From an uncultured Kiritimatiellota bacterium (GTDB taxonomy: Bacteria; Verrucomicrobiota; Kiritimatiellia; RFP12; UBA1067): 38,172 nucleotides of DNA. Both the position numbers and the translations under genes were made by a program. The stretch is taken from positions 1 to 38,172 of the forward strand of contig CAKTZA010000034.1 of NCBI GenBank assembly GCA_934635045.1. The letters run 5' to 3'. The notes below the pieces were generated by a model that was not told the origin of the DNA, did no database searches, and saw only the letters and a list, made by a program, of their open reading frames with translations. Below, piece by piece: positions 30,556 to 38,132 of this stretch (position 1 is the stretch's first letter; the number at the start of each line of letters is the position of its first letter).

Positions 30556-33272
30556 AGAAGTACATTGACCTGGTCGTCGAGACGCTCGCGGCGAAGATCC
30601 GCACGGATCCGAGCGGCACCCAGTCGCTTGCGCACGTCTGCGCCGTCGTGCCGACCGCCCAGTCGGGGCGGCGGCTTCGCCTCGCCCTCGCCGAGCGGTT
30701 CGGCGCGCTCGTGCCGCCATGCGTGAAGACGCCGCTCGAATTGCTGCTCGACCTGGACGATCCCGCCCTCGCGGGGCGCACGGACGAGATCGCGGCGTTT
30801 GCGGAGGCGGTCGGCACAAAGGACGGCGACCGTCGGACGGCGCTCGAAAAGGCGCGGCAGCTGGCGGACATTCGGACGATCCTGAGCGCCCGTGCCCTCT
30901 CCTTCGCGGATGTCGCGGAGGCGATCAAGGTCGATCTGCCCGACGAGGCGGAACGCTGGCGGGAACTTGCCGAGATCGAGACGAAGTACCTCGACGCGCT
31001 CGCCCGGCGCGGCAAGCGCGACCGCATCGAGACGATGAAGGAAAAAGGAAGCGGGGAGAAGGAAGAAGGAAGAAGGAAGAGGGAAGAGGGAAGAGGGAAG
31101 AGGGAAGAGGGAAGAGGGAAGAAGGAAGAGGAGAAATTCCCTTCTTTGTGCTTTGAAGACGAGAATGGTTTTGCAGAAGTCTTGAGGTTTGACGATTTCC
31201 AGGATTTCCCCGGCTCGCAAGAAAAGAAAAGCCATTCCGCACTTCTTCCTTCTTCCTTCTTCCCTCTTCCTTCTTCCCAGGTCTTCCCCTGCGCGACGCC
31301 GACGGACGAGGCGGCGCGGATTGCCGACTACTTTGCCGCCGTCGGGCCGGACGAGGCGTGGCCGGCCCTCTGCGTGGCCGATCCTGAGCTCTTCCCCGAA
31401 ATCGAGACGGCGTTCAAGGCGCGCGGACTGAAGATCGTCAATCCGGCGAAGACGCGCCTCGTCACCTCGTCGCTCGGACACCTCGTGCGGCAGGTCGTTG
31501 AGCTTCAGCGCACGCAGTCCTATTCCGTCTTCTCCTCTTTCATTCGCGGCGGCGACGCCCGCCGCTGGATCTGCGGCGAGCTGCACCTGTCGGACGAGGA
31601 CCTGACGGCCGCGCTCGTCGACCTCGACAACCGCCAGGCCGAGTACCTGCCCGAGAAGATCGACGACATCGCGCCGAAGACGGAGAAGAAGCTGCGCGCG
31701 ATCTTCGAGTTCGTCAAGGTCCAGTTGCGCAAGAAGAGCCTGCGTTCGCTCCTCGGCGCGATCTTCCGGTCGCGTACGCTGGACGAGGCGGAGCCCGGCG
31801 ACCGCGAGTTCGCGGCGGCGGCCGAGGTCGTCAGCACGCTCCTCGCCGAATGCGGCGATGACCGCGACCTGCTCGCGCTGCGGCTGGACGAGGCGACCTA
31901 TTCGCTGGAGCCGGACGCGGGCGAGGTCATCGTGACGGACGGCTGGCTGGAACTGCCGTTTCTCGCGGCGGACGAGGTGGTCATTGCGGGCTTTCAGGAG
32001 GGGTGCGTGCCCGAATCCGTCGTGGGGCATCCGTTCGTGCCCGATTCGCTGCGCCGTCGGCTGGGCCTGCCCGACAACGCCGCCAAGGAGGCGCGCGATC
32101 GGGCGATCCTGCGGCTGACCGTCGGCGCGCGCGCGGCGGACGCGGTGAAGGTCTTCTTCCATGCGATTGACGCGAAGGGCGATGTCCTGAAGCCGTCGCG
32201 CCTCCTGTTCGAGACGGACGACGACAAGGATCTCGTCGAGCGCGTGAAGGCGTTCTACGGACAGCGCGCGGGCACGCCCGAAGGCTCGGCGGCCGATCTG
32301 CCGAGCGCCTGGAAGCTGCATCTGCCGATTCCGCCGGCGTTCCGCGAACTGACGAAGATTTCGCCGACGCGGCTTGACGGCTACTTGCGGTGTCCGTTCA
32401 CCTACTACCTGCGCGACAAGGAGGTGCTGGGCGACAAGCGGATGGACGACCGCGCCGAGGAGCTTCAGAGCTGGGAGTACGGCAACCTCGCGCACGAGGC
32501 GCTGGAGGCGTTCGGCCTGTCGGAGCTGAAGGACTCGACGGACGCGGAGGCGATTCGCGCGTTCCTCGACGAGCGGGTCGACGCCCAGCTCGCCGCGCGT
32601 TTCGGCACGGCCGTCCCGGCGATCGTCTGGATGCAGGGCGAGTCCGTCAAGCGGCGGCTGCGGAACTTCGCGGCGCTGCAGGCGGCGCGTTGCGCGGCGG
32701 GCTGGCGCATCGTCGCCGTCGAACGCAAGCTGGAGCTCGAATATGCGTTTGCGCGTCCGGACGGTACGCAGGGCGCGACGCGCTTCCACGGCAAGTGCGA
32801 CCGCATCGACTACAACGCGGCGACGGGCGACTGGTGCGTCATCGACTACAAGACGTGGGACAAGGCGGACAAGGCCAGGAGCTTCGAGATGAAGGGCGGC
32901 TCGTTCGTCTGGAAGAGCTTCCAGCTGCCGCTCTACTGCGCGATGCTCGATGCGGACGGCGAAGGGGAGTTTGCGGCGGCCCGGCGCGAGAAGATCTCGG
33001 CCTGCTACTGCGTGCTCGGCAAGACGGCGGACGACGTCGTCTTCTCGGAGCCGATGAACGGCGGCTACCTGCCGCAGGCCGAGGAGGAGATCCGGCGGCT
33101 GCTGCCGCGCATCGAGCGCGGCATCTTCTGGCCGCCGAGCGCGACGCGGGACTGGAAGTGGGATTACGAGGACTGGCTCGCGCCGTCGCCCGAGGAGACT
33201 GTGGACGAGGCGTGGATCGCCGACCAGAATGCGCGGCTGGCGGTTGCGCAGGCCGCAGGAGAAATGGTATAA
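30552..33272 (+). CDS. PD-(D/E)XK nuclease-domain protein, AddB/RexB-like
   Basis: The protein has 906 residues. The N-terminal part (VCAVVPTAQSGRRLRLALAERFG) and the middle resemble the inactivated helicase fold of AddB-type double-strand-break repair subunits. The C-terminal nuclease shows SPTRLDGYLRCPFTYYLRD, GNLAH (Gly644-His648), Asp750 in CDRID, and Asp765-Tyr-Lys767 in VIDYKT, which together make the RecB-type active site, and QLPLYCAML after it. The four Fe-S cysteines of AddB are not evident. Residues about 163-243 are encoded by an AT-richer block with ten GGAAGAR heptamers at its start and five inverted copies at its end, giving Lys/Glu/Arg-rich then Pro/Ser/Phe-rich sequence that looks like an insertion. 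No AddA partner is in the window. The gene overlaps rmuC by 4 bases. Confidence 0.8.
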   Translation: MKKYIDLVVETLAAKIRTDPSGTQSLAHVCAVVPTAQSGRRLRLALAERFGALVPPCVKTPLELLLDLDDPALAGRTDEIAAFAEAVGTKDGDRRTALEKARQLADIRTILSARALSFADVAEAIKVDLPDEAERWRELAEIETKYLDALARRGKRDRIETMKEKGSGEKEEGRRKREEGRGKREEGRGKKEEEKFPSLCFEDENGFAEVLRFDDFQDFPGSQEKKSHSALLPSSFFPLPSSQVFPCATPTDEAARIADYFAAVGPDEAWPALCVADPELFPEIETAFKARGLKIVNPAKTRLVTSSLGHLVRQVVELQRTQSYSVFSSFIRGGDARRWICGELHLSDEDLTAALVDLDNRQAEYLPEKIDDIAPKTEKKLRAIFEFVKVQLRKKSLRSLLGAIFRSRTLDEAEPGDREFAAAAEVVSTLLAECGDDRDLLALRLDEATYSLEPDAGEVIVTDGWLELPFLAADEVVIAGFQEGCVPESVVGHPFVPDSLRRRLGLPDNAAKEARDRAILRLTVGARAADAVKVFFHAIDAKGDVLKPSRLLFETDDDKDLVERVKAFYGQRAGTPEGSAADLPSAWKLHLPIPPAFRELTKISPTRLDGYLRCPFTYYLRDKEVLGDKRMDDRAEELQSWEYGNLAHEALEAFGLSELKDSTDAEAIRAFLDERVDAQLAARFGTAVPAIVWMQGESVKRRLRNFAALQAARCAAGWRIVAVERKLELEYAFARPDGTQGATRFHGKCDRIDYNAATGDWCVIDYKTWDKADKARSFEMKGGSFVWKSFQLPLYCAMLDADGEGEFAAARREKISACYCVLGKTADDVVFSEPMNGGYLPQAEEEIRRLLPRIERGIFWPPSATRDWKWDYEDWLAPSPEETVDEAWIADQNARLAVAQAAGEMV
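31040..31277. repeat. Heptamer-bounded in-frame insertion in the AddB-like gene
   Basis: Ten uninterrupted heptamers occupy 31061-31130 (GGAAGAA twice, GGAAGAG six times, GGAAGAA, GGAAGAG), preceded by degenerate copies from about 31040. Five inverted heptamers (TTCTTCC type) occupy 31243-31277 and are led by CATTCCGCAC (31233-31242). The arms could pair over about 35 bases. The 102 bases between the perfect arms' inner flanks (31131-31232) are clearly AT-richer than the gene. There is no transposase or terminal TG/CA pair, so it looks like a small non-autonomous or slippage-grown element. Confidence 0.85.
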
Positions 33273-33273
33273 T
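33244..33273 (+). promoter_or_regulatory. Promoter of the thi4-thiE operon
   Basis: TGG-TATAAT (TATAAT 33268-33273) overlaps the TAA stop of the nuclease gene. A possible -35 TTGCGC lies at 33244-33249 (spacer 18). Transcription should start near 33280, at the edge of the riboswitch. Confidence 0.7.
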
Positions 33274-33281
33274 CCGCGTCA

Positions 33282-33370
33282 TCTTATCCGGGTGCCGGGC
33301 GCGCACGGTGCGTGCCCCGCTGAGAAAAGACCGGTTGAACCTGAACGGGGTCATCCCCGCGTAGGAAAGG
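33282..33370 (+). ncRNA. TPP riboswitch (THI element)
   Basis: The conserved blocks of the thiamine-pyrophosphate riboswitch are present in order: the 5' P1 strand CTTATCC (33283-33289), GGGTGC, a variable P3 hairpin (GGGCGCGCAC/GTGCGTGCCC), CTGAGA (33320-33325), ACCGG, GAACCTGA (33337-33344), a P5 hairpin GGGG-TCAT-CCCC, GCGTAGG (33359-33365), and the 3' P1 strand GGAAAGG (33364-33370). P1 pairs at 6 of 7 positions. The 3' P1 strand abuts the purine-rich ribosome binding site AAGGAAG of thi4, so ligand binding should block translation initiation. No terminator hairpin with a T-run is visible. Confidence 0.93.
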
Positions 33371-33381
33371 AAGAAACAGTC

Positions 33382-34170
33382 ATGGCAGAGAATGCCGTCA
33401 TGGAAGAGGTCATCTCCGGCGCGATCGTGCGCCGGTATTTCGAGAAGCTGCAGGACAACCTGGCGATCGACGTCGCCATCGTGGGCGCGGGGCCGAGCGG
33501 GCTCGTCGCGGCGCACGATCTCGCGAAGGCGGGCTTCAAGGTCTGCATGTACGAGTCGAAGCTCGCGCCGGGCGGCGGCACGTGGGGCGGCGGCATGCTC
33601 ATGAACGAGGTCACGGTGCAGAACGACGCGGCGGAGATCCTGCGCGAGTTCGGCATCACGACCGTGCCGTATGACGCGAACTACCACACCGTCGATTCCG
33701 TCGAGATGGCCTCCGGCCTCATCTTCGGCGCGCGCAAGGCGGGCGCGGTCATCTTCAACACCGTCAAGGTCGAGGACATCGTGATGCACGAGGGCGTCGT
33801 CTCGGGCGTCGTCATCAACTGGAACCCGGTCGCGCGGCTGGAGATGCACGTCGATCCGCTCGTCGTGACGACGCGCGCCCTCATCGACGGCACGGGGCAT
33901 CCGAGCGAGATCATCAACAAGGCCGTGCACAAGGCCGGCGTCAAGGTCGACTCCCCGACGGGCGGCATCCTCGGCGAGAAGCCGATGTGGATGGCCGACG
34001 GCGAGCGCACGACGGTCGAGAACACGAAGCGCCTCTATCCGGGGCTCTACGCTTCCGGCATGGCGGCGAACAACGTGCAGGGCGGCTTCCGCATGGGGCC
34101 GATCTTCGGCGGCATGCTCAAGAGCGGCCGCAAGATCGCCGAGATCGTCGCGGCGGATCTGCGGAAGTGA
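33382..34170 (+). CDS. thi4: Thi4-type thiazole synthase
   Basis: The protein has 262 residues. Thi4 enzymes build the thiazole half of thiamine from NAD and glycine in one protein. The FAD/NAD-binding motif VAIVGAGPSGLVAAHDLA is at residues about 33-50. GGGTWGGGMLMNEV, the ALIDGTGHPSEI segment and ASGMAANNVQGGFRMGPIFGGML are Thi4 landmarks. Yeast Thi4 is a suicide enzyme that donates sulfur from Cys205; the sequence here has His in the TGHP segment, as in archaeal sulfide-using Thi4, and no cysteine nearby, so it is probably catalytic and sulfide-dependent. That suits an anaerobe. The ATG at 33382 follows AAGGAAG and the riboswitch. thiE follows after 1 base. The usual ThiG/ThiH/ThiF thiazole route is not seen here. 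Confidence 0.92.
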   Translation: MAENAVMEEVISGAIVRRYFEKLQDNLAIDVAIVGAGPSGLVAAHDLAKAGFKVCMYESKLAPGGGTWGGGMLMNEVTVQNDAAEILREFGITTVPYDANYHTVDSVEMASGLIFGARKAGAVIFNTVKVEDIVMHEGVVSGVVINWNPVARLEMHVDPLVVTTRALIDGTGHPSEIINKAVHKAGVKVDSPTGGILGEKPMWMADGERTTVENTKRLYPGLYASGMAANNVQGGFRMGPIFGGMLKSGRKIAEIVAADLRK

Positions 34171-34171
34171 G

Positions 34172-34780
34172 ATGGAAGACTTCGGGCTCTATCTCGTGAT
34201 GACCGATCCGGTCGTCGGCTACGAGCGCTGCTGCGCGGCGGCGGTCAAGGCCGGCGTCCGAATCGTCCAGCTGCGGATGAAGGACCGGCCGCGTGACGAG
34301 ATCGTCGCGGTCGGTCGGGCGCTCCGCCGGATTACGGCGGGGACGCAGACCCTCTTCATCGTGAACGACGATCCGTCCATTGCGGCGGAGGTCGCGGCGG
34401 ACGGCGTGCACGTCGGGCAGGGCGACATGCCCGTCCCGGACGTGCGCCGCCGCTATCCGTCGCTGCGGATCGTCGGGCTTTCGACGCACAACCCCGAACA
34501 GGCGCGCCGCGCGATTGACGCCCGGCCCGACTACATTGGCGTCGGGCCCGTCTTCGCGACGCCGACGAAGAAGATTCCCGACCCGACGCTCGGCGTCGAG
34601 ACGGCGGGGCGCATGTTCGCGTCCGTGCCGTTCCCGGCGGTGGCCATCGGCGGGCTGAACCTCGACACGCTGCCGTCCGTCCTCGCGGTGGGCGCGCGCA
34701 ATTTCGCGGTCGTCCGCGCCGTCTGCGGTGCGTCCGACCCCTACGCGGCGATTCGCGCGATTCAGGCGCTGTCCGTCTGA
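34172..34780 (+). CDS. thiE: Thiamine-phosphate synthase
   Basis: The protein has 202 residues. ThiE joins the thiazole and pyrimidine halves to make thiamine phosphate. The TIM-barrel motifs are LVMTDP at the start, VQLRMKDRP, FIVNDDPSIAAEVAADGVHVGQGDMP (Mg/pyrophosphate and pyrimidine binding), GLSTHN, DYIGVGPVFATPTK and VAIGGLN. The ATG is 1 base after the thi4 stop, so the two are cotranscribed under the TPP riboswitch and translationally coupled. ThiC, ThiD and ThiM are not in the window. Confidence 0.95.
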   Translation: MEDFGLYLVMTDPVVGYERCCAAAVKAGVRIVQLRMKDRPRDEIVAVGRALRRITAGTQTLFIVNDDPSIAAEVAADGVHVGQGDMPVPDVRRRYPSLRIVGLSTHNPEQARRAIDARPDYIGVGPVFATPTKKIPDPTLGVETAGRMFASVPFPAVAIGGLNLDTLPSVLAVGARNFAVVRAVCGASDPYAAIRAIQALSV

Positions 34781-34810
34781 CCGTGCGGGACCACAGGCGT
34801 GTGTGCGCGT

Positions 34811-34839
34811 GATTCGCCGGCCCGTGGGTCGGCGAATTT
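34811..34839 (+). terminator. Probable intrinsic terminator of thi4-thiE
   Basis: ATTCGCCG (34811-34818) pairs with CGGCGAAT (34829-34836), with further pairs GCC/GGT inside, followed by TTTT (34836-34839). The T-run is short, so termination may be partial. The right arm runs directly into the ileS promoter. Confidence 0.6.
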
Positions 34840-34847
34840 TGGTATAA
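34839..34847 (+). promoter_or_regulatory. Extended -10 promoter of ileS
   Basis: TGG-TATAAT (TATAAT 34842-34847) ends 30 bases before the ATG at 34878, giving a leader of about 22-25 bases with AAAGG (34863-34867) and AAGAAG before the ATG. The sequence TGGTATAATACGCAA is shared with the uppP promoter. No T-box or other riboswitch fits in this short leader. Confidence 0.7.
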
Positions 34848-34877
34848 TACGCAAAATTTCCGAAAGGTTCCAAGAAG

Positions 34878-37800
34878 ATGTTCAAAGCAGTCTCGAACAA
34901 GGTCGCGTTTCCGAAGATGGAGGAGGAGATCCTCAAGGTCTGGGAGAAGAATTCGACATTTGAGAAGTCCCTCAAGCGCAACGAGGGCAAGGAACGCTAC
35001 AAGTTCTACGACGGGCCTCCGTTCGCGACGGGCCTGCCGCACTACGGCCATCTGCTCGCCGGCACGATCAAGGACATCGTGCCGCGCTACCAGACGATGC
35101 GCGGCAAGTACGTCGAGCGCCGCTTCGGCTGGGACACGCACGGCCTGCCCATCGAGGCCCTTGCGCAGGACGCGCTCGGCGTCGCGGGCGCGCCCGAGAT
35201 CAAGGCCCTCGGCGTCGACAAGTTCAACGAGCAGTGCCGCTCGATGGTGCTGAAGTACGTCAGCGAGTGGCGCAAGACCGTCACGCGCATGGGCCGCTGG
35301 GTCGACTTCGACCACGACTACAAGACGATGCAGCCGGAATTCATGGAGACGATCTGGTGGGTCTTCAAGCAGCTCTGGAACCAGGGCCGCGTCTACCGCT
35401 CGCACCGCATCATGCCGTACTCGTGGAAGCTCTCGACGCCGCTCTCGAACTTCGAGGCCGGCTCGAACTACAAGGACGTGCAGGACCCGACCGTGACGGT
35501 CAGGACGCCCGTTGTCGAATCGCCGAACACGCGAATCGCCGAATGGGTGCAGGGCGGCGCGACCGTCTACCTCCTCGTCTGGACGACGACGCCGTGGACG
35601 CTGCCGGAGAACCTGATGATCTGCGCGGGCGCGTCGATCGACTACGTCGCCGTGCGCGACCTCACCGACGACGCGCGGCCGATCTACGTCATGGCGAAGG
35701 CGCGGCTCTCGACGCTCTTCCGCAAGCCGGAGCAGTACGAGCTCGTCGCCGAATTCACGGGCGACGCGCTGAAGGGGACGCGCTACGCGCCGATCTTCCC
35801 GTACTACGCCGACAAGGCCGCCGAGGGCGCGTTCCGCGTCCTCAACGACGACTACGTGACGACCGACGACGGCACGGGGCTCGTCCACATCGCCCCGGCG
35901 TATGGCGAGGACGACTTCCGCGTCTGCCAGGAGGCGGGCATGACGGCCATCGCCGATCCGCTTGACGCGGCCTGCGCGTTCACGGACGAGATCCCGGAGT
36001 ACAAGGGCCGCTTCTGCAAGGACTGCGACAAGGACATCATCAAGCGCCTCAAGGCCGAGGGCAAGCTCGTCCACCAGGCGACGATCACCCACTCGTATCC
36101 GTTCTGCGACCGCACCGACACGCCGCTCATCTACCGCGCGATTGACGCCTGGTACGTGCGCGTCGAAGACCTGCACGCGCGCCTCGCGAAGAACAACGCG
36201 AACGTCCACTGGACGCCCGCCTACGTCGGCGAGAAGCGTTTCGGCAACTGGCTGGAGGAGGCGCGCGACTGGAACATCTCGCGCAACCGCTTCTGGGGCA
36301 GCTGCATCCCGGTCTGGATCAACGACGACGACCCGAACGACATGATCTGCGTCGGCTCGATCGCGGAGCTGGAGGCCCTGTCGGGCGAGAAGGTGACCGA
36401 CCTCCACAAGCATTTCGTTGACAAGGTCGTCATCCGCAGGGACGGCAAGACCTACCACCGCACACCCGAAGTGCTCGACTGCTGGTTCGAGTCGGGCTCG
36501 ATGCCCTACGCCCAGCAGCACTACATGGGGGCGGGTGATGTCGCCAAGTTCTTCCCCGCCGACTTCATCGCCGAGGGGCTGGACCAGACGCGCGGGTGGT
36601 TCTACACGCTCATGGTGCTTGGCACGTGCCTCTTCGACCAGAGCCCGTACCGGAACGTGATCGTGAACGGGCTCGTCCTCGCCGAGGACGGCAAGAAGAT
36701 GTCGAAGCGGCTGAAGAACTACCCCGACCCGAACCTCATGCTCGACACGTACGGGGCGGACGCGATTCGCCTCTACATGATCTACTCGCCGGTCGTGAAG
36801 GCCGAATCGCTGAAGTTCTCCGAGAACGGCGTCAAGCAGATCCTGCGCGACCTGCTGATCCCGTGGTGGAACGCCTACTCGTTCTTCGTCACCTACGCGA
36901 ACGTCGACCGGTTCCATGACGCGGAGGTCGTCTACCCCGAAAGCGCGAACGTGCTCGACCGGTGGATCGTCTCGTCGATGGAGACGCTGATCGCCGACGT
37001 CACGGCGGCGATGGACGTCTACGACCTGCAGAAGTCGGTGCGCCCGTTCGTCAAGTTCATCGAGGACCTCACGAACTGGTACATCCGCCGCAGCCGCCGC
37101 CGCTTCTGGAAGTCGACGGACGACGGCGACAAGCTTGCCGCGTACCGGACGCTCCGCTACGTGCTCGTGCAGCTCGCGAAGGTCGCCGCGCCGTTCACGC
37201 CGTTCATCGCCGAGGAGATCTACACGAACCTGAAGGGCGCGAGCGACCCCGAGTCGGTTCACCTCTGCGACTTCCCGACGGCGAACGCCGCCGCACGCCA
37301 GCCCGCGCTCGAACGGGCGATGGCGGACGTCATGACCGTCGTCGAGCTCGGTCGCCGCCTGCGCGCGGACAACAACCTGAAGGTGCGCCAGCCGCTTGCG
37401 GCGATCCGCGTCGCGGGGATGGGGGACGCGAATGAAGGAAGAGGGAAAAAGGAAGAAGGAAGAAGTGCGGAGGGAAGAAGTGCGGAATTGACGGCCCTCA
37501 TCCTCGACGAGCTGAATGTCAAGAAGGTCGAGTTCATTGCGGACGAGACGGCGCTCTGCGACGTCACGTTCAAGGCGAACTTCAAGACGCTCGGCAAGAA
37601 GTGCGGGCCGAAGATGAAGGCCGTCGCGGCGGCAATCGCCGCGCTCGCAAAGGGCGGGGCCTCTTCTTGGCCCAAGGTGATCGAAGGTGTCGAAATCACC
37701 CTCGATGACGTCTTGGTCACCCGCAAGCCGAAGGAAGGGCTCGTCGTCGCGTCCGAAGGGGCGGTCGTCGTCGGACTGGAGACGGCGCTCACTCCCGAAC

Positions 37801-38048
37801 TTGTCGCCGAGGGCAACGCCCGCGAATTCGTGAGCCACGTCCAGGCGATGCGCAAGGAGGCCGACTTCGAGGTCACGCAGCGCATCAAGGTCACGGTCGC
37901 GTGCGACGCCGAGCTGAAGGCCGCGCTCGCGGCGCATTGCGACTACGTGAAGAGCGAAATCCTCGCGGTCGAGCTGACGGTCTCCGACGGCGTGGGCGAC
38001 ATCGACCTCAACGGACACCTGACGGCCATCACGGTCGAAAAGGCGTAA
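34878..38048 (+). CDS. ileS: Isoleucyl-tRNA synthetase
   Basis: The protein has 1,056 residues, as expected for the long eukaryote-like IleS2 class. It charges tRNA-Ile. Landmarks are PHYGH (HIGH motif, His55-His58), RFGWDTHGLPIE, the editing domain from about 190 to 420 with TTPWTLPEN, DRTDTPLIYRAIDAWYV, WNISRNRFWGSCIPVW, CWFESGSMPYAQ, and KMSKR (607-611) in place of KMSKS. IleS2-type enzymes often resist mupirocin; whether this one does is unknown. Two low-complexity insertions look repeat-derived: residues about 213-224 (CGAATNNN octamers) and about 854-871 (GGAAGAA heptamers). Both keep the frame and lie between conserved blocks. It is the last gene before a strong terminator. Confidence 0.97.
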   Translation: MFKAVSNKVAFPKMEEEILKVWEKNSTFEKSLKRNEGKERYKFYDGPPFATGLPHYGHLLAGTIKDIVPRYQTMRGKYVERRFGWDTHGLPIEALAQDALGVAGAPEIKALGVDKFNEQCRSMVLKYVSEWRKTVTRMGRWVDFDHDYKTMQPEFMETIWWVFKQLWNQGRVYRSHRIMPYSWKLSTPLSNFEAGSNYKDVQDPTVTVRTPVVESPNTRIAEWVQGGATVYLLVWTTTPWTLPENLMICAGASIDYVAVRDLTDDARPIYVMAKARLSTLFRKPEQYELVAEFTGDALKGTRYAPIFPYYADKAAEGAFRVLNDDYVTTDDGTGLVHIAPAYGEDDFRVCQEAGMTAIADPLDAACAFTDEIPEYKGRFCKDCDKDIIKRLKAEGKLVHQATITHSYPFCDRTDTPLIYRAIDAWYVRVEDLHARLAKNNANVHWTPAYVGEKRFGNWLEEARDWNISRNRFWGSCIPVWINDDDPNDMICVGSIAELEALSGEKVTDLHKHFVDKVVIRRDGKTYHRTPEVLDCWFESGSMPYAQQHYMGAGDVAKFFPADFIAEGLDQTRGWFYTLMVLGTCLFDQSPYRNVIVNGLVLAEDGKKMSKRLKNYPDPNLMLDTYGADAIRLYMIYSPVVKAESLKFSENGVKQILRDLLIPWWNAYSFFVTYANVDRFHDAEVVYPESANVLDRWIVSSMETLIADVTAAMDVYDLQKSVRPFVKFIEDLTNWYIRRSRRRFWKSTDDGDKLAAYRTLRYVLVQLAKVAAPFTPFIAEEIYTNLKGASDPESVHLCDFPTANAAARQPALERAMADVMTVVELGRRLRADNNLKVRQPLAAIRVAGMGDANEGRGKKEEGRSAEGRSAELTALILDELNVKKVEFIADETALCDVTFKANFKTLGKKCGPKMKAVAAAIAALAKGGASSWPKVIEGVEITLDDVLVTRKPKEGLVVASEGAVVVGLETALTPELVAEGNAREFVSHVQAMRKEADFEVTQRIKVTVACDAELKAALAAHCDYVKSEILAVELTVSDGVGDIDLNGHLTAITVEKA
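35516..35547 (+). repeat. In-frame CGAATNNN octamer array in ileS
   Basis: Four octamers CGAATCGC, CGAACACG, CGAATCGC and CGAATGGG lie between TVTVRTPVV and GGATVYLLVWTTTPW in the editing domain and encode ESPNTRIAEW. They are the same family as the arrays at 22590 and 23541. Confidence 0.75.
37437..37488 (+). repeat. In-frame GGAAGAA heptamer array in ileS
   Basis: GGAAGAG, GGAAAAA, GGAAGAA and GGAAGAA are followed by two copies of GGAAGAAGTGCGGA (37458-37471 and 37473-37486). TTCCGCACTTCTTCC, the reverse complement, is the flank seen at 31235-31249 and, with one change, at 17911-17925. It encodes NEGRGKKEEGRSAEGRSA between the anticodon-domain segment QPLAAIRVAG and ILDELNVKKVEF. Confidence 0.85.
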
Positions 38049-38088
38049 CGTGCGCGGCATGGACTCGGCTTCTGCACACCGAGCCCGC

Positions 38089-38098
38089 AACTGTCCCC
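38089..38098 (-). repeat. Single remnant of the GGGGACAG REP-like unit
   Basis: CTGTCCCCCC is the reverse complement of GGGGGGACAG, the left half of the units at 12141-12244. It lies in the 84-base gap between ileS and its terminator, which otherwise shows nothing recognisable. Confidence 0.4.
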
Positions 38099-38132
38099 CC
38101 CTGGATTATCCCCGGTTTTTGACCCCTAAAAT

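Noticed and set aside
31040..31277. Insertion sequence
   Set aside because: No transposase frame and no classical terminal inverted repeats with target duplication; the arms are simple heptamers.
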